From Clostridia bacterium (lineage in GTDB: Bacteria; Bacillota_A; Clostridia; Oscillospirales; CAG-272), in assembly GCA_017468115.1 (NCBI GenBank), contig JAFUJS010000048.1:1-10218 (forward strand): a stretch of 10,218 nucleotides of DNA, read 5' to 3'. Below are positions 6,053 through 10,218 of this stretch, piece after piece (within the stretch, counting starts at the first letter, position 1; the number at the start of each line of letters is the position of its first letter). The notes beneath the pieces were generated by a model. That model was not told the origin of the DNA. It searched no databases and worked only from the letters and a program-made list of their open reading frames with translations. The position numbers and the translations under genes are program-made.

Positions 6053-7369
6053 ATGGCTATTTTTGAAAGCATTCCACAAATCAAATACGAGGGTCCAAAG
6101 AGCAAAAATCCTCTTTCCTTCAAATACTACGACCCGGACAGAGTTATTCTCGGCAAGAAGATGAGTGAGCACCTTCCCTTTGCTATGGCTTGGTGGCACA
6201 ACCTTTGCGCAGAGGGCACAGATATGTTCGGCAGGGGCGTTGCAAACAAATCCTTTGGCAAAGAATACGGCACTATGGAGCACGCAAGGGCGAAGGTTGA
6301 TGCAGGCTTTGAGTTTATGCAAAAGCTTGGCATCAAATATTTCTGTTTCCACGACGTTGATATCGTTCCCGAGGCTGACGACATCAAGGAAACAAATCGC
6401 CGCCTTGACGAAATTACCGACTACATACTTGAGAAAATGAAGGGTACAGACATTAAGTGCCTGTGGGGTACTGCAAATATGTTCTCTAACCCGCGCTTCT
6501 GTAACGGCGCAGGCAGCTCCAACAGCGCAGAGGTATTTGCCTTTGCCGCAGCGCAGGTTAAAAAGGCGCTGGAGCTTACTGTTAAGCTTGGCGGACGTGG
6601 CTACGTATTCTGGGGCGGCCGTGAGGGCTACGAAACCCTTCTTAACACAGACGTTAAGTTTGAGCAGGAAAATATTGCACGTCTTATGAAAATGGCTGTT
6701 GAATACGGCAGAAAAATCGGCTTTACAGGCGACTTTTATATTGAGCCAAAGCCGAAGGAGCCAATGAAGCATCAGTACGACTTCGATGCCGCAACCGCTA
6801 TTGCCTTCCTTAAGGCTCATGGTCTTGACAAGGACTTTAAGATGAACATTGAGGCTAACCACGCAACCCTTGCAGGACACACCTTTGAGCACGACCTGAG
6901 AATCAGCGCTATCAACGGTATGCTTGGCTCTATCGACGCAAACCAGGGCGACTATCTCCTTGGCTGGGACACAGACGAGTTCCCGTTTGACGTTTACACC
7001 GCAACAATGTGTATGCTTGAGGTTTTGGCGGCAGGCGGACTTACAGGCGGCTTTAACTTTGACGCAAAGAATAGGCGCCCATCATACACCTACGAGGATA
7101 TGTTTATAGGCTTTATTCTCGGTATGGACACCTTTGCCCTTGGTCTTATCAAGGCGGCAGAGCTTATAGAGGACGGCAGGCTTGAGGAGTTCAAGAAGGA
7201 AAGATATAGTAGCTACTATAACACCGAAATCGGCAAAAAGATTCTAAATAACGAAACCTCTTTAGAGGAGCTTTCCGCTTATGCTGAAAAGCTAGGTAAT
7301 GCGTCCTTGCCGGGTAGCGGTAAGCAGGAATACCTTGAGTCCGTTATTAATCAGGTGCTTTTCCAATGA
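6053..7369 (+). CDS. xylA: Xylose isomerase, class II (438 aa)
   Basis: It converts D-xylose to D-xylulose in the cytoplasm, using two divalent metal ions. The full family pattern is present. [11 protein letters not shown] holds the catalytic pair H100 and D103. [16 protein letters not shown] covers 138-153 and [10 protein letters not shown] covers 185-194. The metal and substrate ligands are E231 and K233 (IEPKPKEP), E267 and H270 ([12 protein letters not shown]), D295 (SIDANQGD), D306 and D308 (GWDTDEFP) and D337. The length of about 440 residues and the extended N-terminus place it in class II, as in Clostridia and Thermotoga. The start is clear, with AAGGAG six bases upstream. Its last 4 bases overlap the xylB start (ATGA, 7366-7369), so XylA and XylB are translationally coupled. 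Nothing essential is missing. Confidence 0.98.
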   Translation: MAIFESIPQIKYEGPKSKNPLSFKYYDPDRVILGKKMSEHLPFAMAWWHNLCAEGTDMFGRGVANKSFGKEYGTMEHARAKVDAGFEFMQKLGIKYFCFHDVDIVPEADDIKETNRRLDEITDYILEKMKGTDIKCLWGTANMFSNPRFCNGAGSSNSAEVFAFAAAQVKKALELTVKLGGRGYVFWGGREGYETLLNTDVKFEQENIARLMKMAVEYGRKIGFTGDFYIEPKPKEPMKHQYDFDAATAIAFLKAHGLDKDFKMNIEANHATLAGHTFEHDLRISAINGMLGSIDANQGDYLLGWDTDEFPFDVYTATMCMLEVLAAGGLTGGFNFDAKNRRPSYTYEDMFIGFILGMDTFALGLIKAAELIEDGRLEEFKKERYSSYYNTEIGKKILNNETSLEELSAYAEKLGNASLPGSGKQEYLESVINQVLFQ

Positions 7370-8835
7370 AAAGATATATAGGAATTGATTTGGGCACGTC
7401 CTCGGTCAAGCTGGCGCTTGTTTTAGAGGACGGCTCCATTGAAAAAATCGTTAGTCGCTCCTACCCCATTTCCTACCCGCAGGACGGCTGGAGTGAGCAA
7501 AGCCCCGAGGATTGGTATAATGCCGCCCTCGACGGCATTTGTGAGCTTGTTTCAGACACCGAAAGGGAGAAAATCGAGGGCATTTCCTTTGGCGGACAGA
7601 TGCACGGACTTGTTGTTCTAGACAAGGACGACCGTGTTATTCGCCCCGCTATTTTGTGGAACGACGGAAGGACTAAGAAGGAAACCGAATACCTAAATAC
7701 GGCAATTGGCAAGGCTACCCTTTCTGCCTATACGGCAAACATAGCCTTTGCAGGCTTTACCGCACCTAAAATTCTATGGCTTAAGGAAAATGAGCCACAG
7801 AATTTTAAGAAAATTGAGAAAATTATGCTCCCTAAGGACTACCTTGCATATATGCTAAGCGGTGAATTTGCCACCGACTATTCAGATGCGTCGGGTATGC
7901 TCCTTTTGGACGTTAAAAACAGATGCTGGAGCCGTGAAATGCTAAATATTTGTGGCGTTTCTGAAAATCAACTGCCTAAGCTTTACGAGTCCTATGAGAA
8001 AATCGGCACACTTAAGAGTGAGCTTGCAGATAGGCTGGGCTTAGGTCAGGTCAGCATTATTATCGGCGCAGGAGATAACGCAGGCGCCGCAGTTGGCACA
8101 GGCACGGTTGGAAACGGTGCGTGCAACATTTCCCTTGGCACAAGCGGTACTGTTTTTGTTTCTCAGGACAAATTTTTTGTAGATGGCTCAAACGCTCTTC
8201 ACAGCTTTTGCCACTCAAACGGCAAATATCATCTAATGGGCTGTATTCTCTCTGCCGCATCCTGTAACAAGTGGTGGGCAGAGGACATTCTCGGCACTAC
8301 CGATTTCAGAGCCGAGGAGAGCGAATGCGAAAAATATATGGGAGAAAATCAGGTTTTCTTCCTGCCTTATCTTATGGGTGAGCGCAGTCCACACAACGAC
8401 GTAAATGCCCGTGGCGCCTTTATCGGTATGCGCCCAAGCACAAGCCGCAAGGAAATGACCCTTGCTGTTTTAGAGGGTGTTGCCTTTGCCCTTCGTGACT
8501 GTGTTGAAATAGCCCGTGCGGGTGGCGTGGGGATTGACAAAACCAACATTTGCGGCGGCGGTGCAAAAAGCCCCCTTTGGCGCAAAATTATGGCAAACGT
8601 CCTTGGTATTCCCGTTGTAAGACCGCAAATCGAGGAGGGGCCTGCCTATGGCGGTGCTATCCTTGCTATGGTCGGCACAGGCCTTTACAGCACCGTTGAG
8701 GCTGCCACCGCTTCCCTAATTAAGGCTAAGGACACAACCTACCCCGACCCCGAGCTAACTAAAAAATATGAAGAAAAGTATCAGCTTTTCAAAAAATTAT
8801 ACCCAGCACTAAAATCTATTTATAAGGAGTTTTAA
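7366..8835 (+). CDS. xylB: Xylulokinase, FGGY family (489 aa)
   Basis: It phosphorylates D-xylulose with ATP to D-xylulose 5-phosphate, feeding the pentose phosphate pathway. Both actin-like ATPase domains of the FGGY family are seen. The N-terminal phosphate loop is [14 protein letters not shown] (6-19, with D8). The substrate-recognition block GGQMHG (76-81) is followed by ILWNDGRT (96-103). The catalytic base is D237 in [23 protein letters not shown] (255-264) and the C-terminal signature [22 protein letters not shown] (397-417, part shown) complete the fold. Length is normal. The ATG overlaps the xylA stop by 4 bases, with a weak AGGTG upstream inside xylA. The 3' end contains AAGGAG (8824-8829), the ribosome binding site of the next gene, so xylA, xylB and the LRR gene look like one operon. 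Confidence 0.97.
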   Translation: MKRYIGIDLGTSSVKLALVLEDGSIEKIVSRSYPISYPQDGWSEQSPEDWYNAALDGICELVSDTEREKIEGISFGGQMHGLVVLDKDDRVIRPAILWNDGRTKKETEYLNTAIGKATLSAYTANIAFAGFTAPKILWLKENEPQNFKKIEKIMLPKDYLAYMLSGEFATDYSDASGMLLLDVKNRCWSREMLNICGVSENQLPKLYESYEKIGTLKSELADRLGLGQVSIIIGAGDNAGAAVGTGTVGNGACNISLGTSGTVFVSQDKFFVDGSNALHSFCHSNGKYHLMGCILSAASCNKWWAEDILGTTDFRAEESECEKYMGENQVFFLPYLMGERSPHNDVNARGAFIGMRPSTSRKEMTLAVLEGVAFALRDCVEIARAGGVGIDKTNICGGGAKSPLWRKIMANVLGIPVVRPQIEEGPAYGGAILAMVGTGLYSTVEAATASLIKAKDTTYPDPELTKKYEEKYQLFKKLYPALKSIYKEF

Positions 8836-8836
8836 G

Positions 8837-9493
8837 ATGAAAGCAAAATTTATCCTATTTTTGACCCTGACATTAGCGCTTCTATCTATCTTTGCAGTCT
8901 CCGTAAGTGCCGAGGTGCCCGAATGGACCGCTATGCAATATCTCGACGGTATGGCTGACAAGGCTACCTTTGGCGAGGACGGCACAAGTGCCGCCACCTC
9001 TCGTGTTATGCTCTCCCACGAGGTAACAGACGAGACAACCGGAGAAACAACAATCGTCTATACAACCTACCCTGCATATTATATTTGCAAGGACTCCACC
9101 TCTCTCACTATGACCTATACAGAAATCAACGAATATGCAGGCGTTACTTATGCTGCGGCAAACGTAGTAAGGCTGGAAATTCCAAAGGGTACAGTTACGC
9201 TGCCGGACGAGGTTCTAAGAGCCTCTAAGGGCTACACCGCTCTACAAACCGTTGTAATTCCCGAGGGCGTTACAACCATAGGTGGCTTTGTGTTTAAGGT
9301 TAAAGATAACGAAACCAACACCTCTCTTATTAGCGTTGATATTCCTTCGACAGTAACATCCATAGGCGAGGACGCATTTTACCGTTGCCTGTATTTGACC
9401 AAGCTAATTATTCCCGAGGGAGTTACCACAATCCCCGGACAGATGGCATATTACGCAGGCTCAATTACCGAGCTTATATTCCATCAACAGTAA
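8837..9493 (+). CDS. Secreted BspA-like leucine-rich-repeat protein, upstream part before a frameshift
   Basis: The product begins with a clear signal peptide: K2 and K4, a hydrophobic core from about residue 5 to 23, and a likely cleavage site at VSVSA-E (25/26). Residues 26-110 are a non-repeat region I do not recognise. From about residue 110, BspA/TpLRR-type (LRR_5) repeats begin, with cores such as VVIPEGVTTIG (139-149), VDIPSTVTSIGEDAFYRC (167-184) and LIIPEGVTTIP (190-200), spaced 23 residues apart where clean. Such proteins are exported and often mediate adhesion or binding in gut and oral bacteria; this one's ligand is unknown. The ATG is one base after the xylB stop, with AAGGAG 7 bases upstream. 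The frame ends at TAA 9491-9493 in mid-repeat because one base is missing near 9475. The repeat continues at once in another frame, so this is a broken or mis-sequenced gene and not a complete 218-residue protein. Confidence 0.88.
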   Translation: MKAKFILFLTLTLALLSIFAVSVSAEVPEWTAMQYLDGMADKATFGEDGTSAATSRVMLSHEVTDETTGETTIVYTTYPAYYICKDSTSLTMTYTEINEYAGVTYAAANVVRLEIPKGTVTLPDEVLRASKGYTALQTVVIPEGVTTIGGFVFKVKDNETNTSLISVDIPSTVTSIGEDAFYRCLYLTKLIIPEGVTTIPGQMAYYAGSITELIFHQQ

Positions 9494-9498
9494 CATCT
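9341..9498 (+). repeat. Near-identical DNA repeat pair within the LRR array
   Basis: Bases 9341-9361 and 9478-9498 match at 18 of 21 positions (core ACAGTAACATC in both) and both encode IPSTVTSI. They are copies of the LRR unit two repeats apart. Such similarity allows slipped pairing or recombination and could also confuse short-read assembly, which matters because the frameshift lies directly at the start of the second copy. Confidence 0.7.
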
Positions 9499-10218
9499 AT
9501 CGGTTCTCAAGCCTTTTATCGTGCGCTTGACGGCGTAGAGATTGTACTTCCCGAAGGCTTACTCACCATCGATGAGCACGCCTTCAGATACAGTGGCGTT
9601 ACAAAGGTTAGTGTTCCTTCAACAGTTACCATTCCTTTAACAACAACCACCCTTGGCAATTACGTTTTCGCAAATTGCTCCCAGCTTACCTATGTTGAAT
9701 GTAAATGCGAAACAATCGGCTCATATATGTTTTCAGAATGCTCTTCGCTTAAAACGGTACGTCTGGAAAATACCGTCACAATAAAGCTCCACGCCTTTTA
9801 TGTGTCAAGCGCCGCCAACGGCTCTATTACCTCTATTGATTTGCCGGACACCATAACCTCCATAGGCGATTATGCCTTTGCAAGAGCAAAAATAACCTCT
9901 GTTGTTATTCCTGCAAGTCTTGAAACCATCGGCTTGGGTATATTCAAGCAATGCACAGAGCTTGAGAGTGCTGTTATTTTGTGCTCGTCCTCCAGCGGAG
10001 AGATGTTCCAAAACTCATCAAAGCTTTCAAAGCTTGTGTTTACAGAAAGCTTTACTACCCTAGGTAGTGGCTCATTTACCAACATTGCTTCCTCGTCTAC
10101 TATCTTCTACACAGGCTCCGACTACGAGAGAATGAAGACCCTTATGTCCAGTCTTAACAGAGTATCACAGGCTAAGTTTTCAAGCTACGAAAGCTACAAG
10201 GCAGGCACCCACACAACA
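9475..10218 (+). pseudogene. Frameshifted continuation of the BspA-like LRR gene (runs off right edge)
   Basis: This frame, shifted by -1 from the upstream part, stays open for 248 codons to the window edge. It has no start codon or ribosome binding site at its beginning, so it is not a separate gene. It continues the repeats directly: YIPSTVTSIGSQAFYRA at the join, then VLPEGLLTIDEHAFRYSGV, then DLPDTITSIGDYAFARA and VVIPASLETIGLGIFKQC. The ATT of IPST at 9478 lies 137 bases after the equivalent ATT at 9341. Two 23-residue repeats need 138, which points to loss of exactly one base. The last roughly 40 residues (after the TNIASSSTIFYTGSDYERM block) leave the repeat pattern and may begin a linker or C-terminal anchoring region. 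Sequencing error, a real inactivating mutation, phase variation and recoding all remain possible; no canonical slippery heptamer is seen at the join. Confidence 0.8.

Noticed and set aside
5957..6892. Long minus-strand open frame (311 codons) opposite the start of xylA
   Set aside because: It runs antisense through conserved xylA codons, crosses the araC-type promoter and gives a cysteine-rich sequence without family blocks. It is a codon-bias shadow of xylA.
9470..9493. Programmed -1 ribosomal frameshift in the LRR gene
   Set aside because: The site CTT ATA TTC is not a canonical X XXY YYZ slippery heptamer, and no clear downstream hairpin or upstream Shine-Dalgarno stimulator was seen. A one-base deletion or sequence error explains the 137-base spacing better.

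Overview
The window looks like a piece of a Gram-positive, anaerobic, gut- or rumen-type Clostridia genome (inference). The reasons are strong AAGGAG-type ribosome binding sites, AT-rich promoters with near-consensus sigma-A boxes, moderate GC coding sequence, a class II xylose isomerase, cytoplasmic glycoside hydrolases and a BspA-like leucine-rich-repeat surface protein. I cannot name the species. No tRNA, rRNA, CRISPR array, insertion sequence or phage gene was seen.

Layout, left to right. (1) 1-515, minus: the N-terminal part of a GH29 alpha-L-fucosidase, running off the left edge, with a good promoter at 574-602. (2) 516-736: a regulatory intergenic region holding that promoter, three AAGTG repeats, a perfect 17-bp palindrome and a small hairpin. 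(3) 737-949, plus: a 70-residue XRE-type DNA-binding protein, ended by a strong bidirectional terminator (961-995). (4) 994-5939, minus: an AraC-family regulator, then a GH31 alpha-xylosidase-like enzyme, then a GH3 beta-xylosidase-like enzyme; the two hydrolase genes are separated by one base. (5) 5940-6052: a compact divergent promoter region in which the araC-type gene and xylA appear to share one -35 hexamer. (6) 6053-8835, plus: xylA and xylB, overlapping by 4 bases. (7) 8837 to the right edge, plus: a secreted BspA-like leucine-rich-repeat protein gene that starts one base after the xylB stop and carries a one-base frameshift near 9475.

How it works together (inference from family knowledge). 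Xylose-containing oligosaccharides, from xylan and/or xyloglucan, are imported by transporters not in this window. They are trimmed in the cytoplasm by the GH31 enzyme (alpha-linked xylose), the GH3 enzyme (beta-linked xylose) and the GH29 enzyme (fucose). XylA and XylB turn free xylose into xylulose 5-phosphate for the pentose phosphate pathway. The AraC-type protein sits between the two arms and is the natural candidate for switching both.

This is mainly a recognisable xylose/xyloside utilisation locus, not a new class of system. The parts worth a second look are the surface-type LRR gene at the end of the xylAB operon, its frameshift, the shared -35 promoter pair with a candidate AraC-type direct repeat, and the unexplained operator-like elements between the fucosidase and XRE genes.
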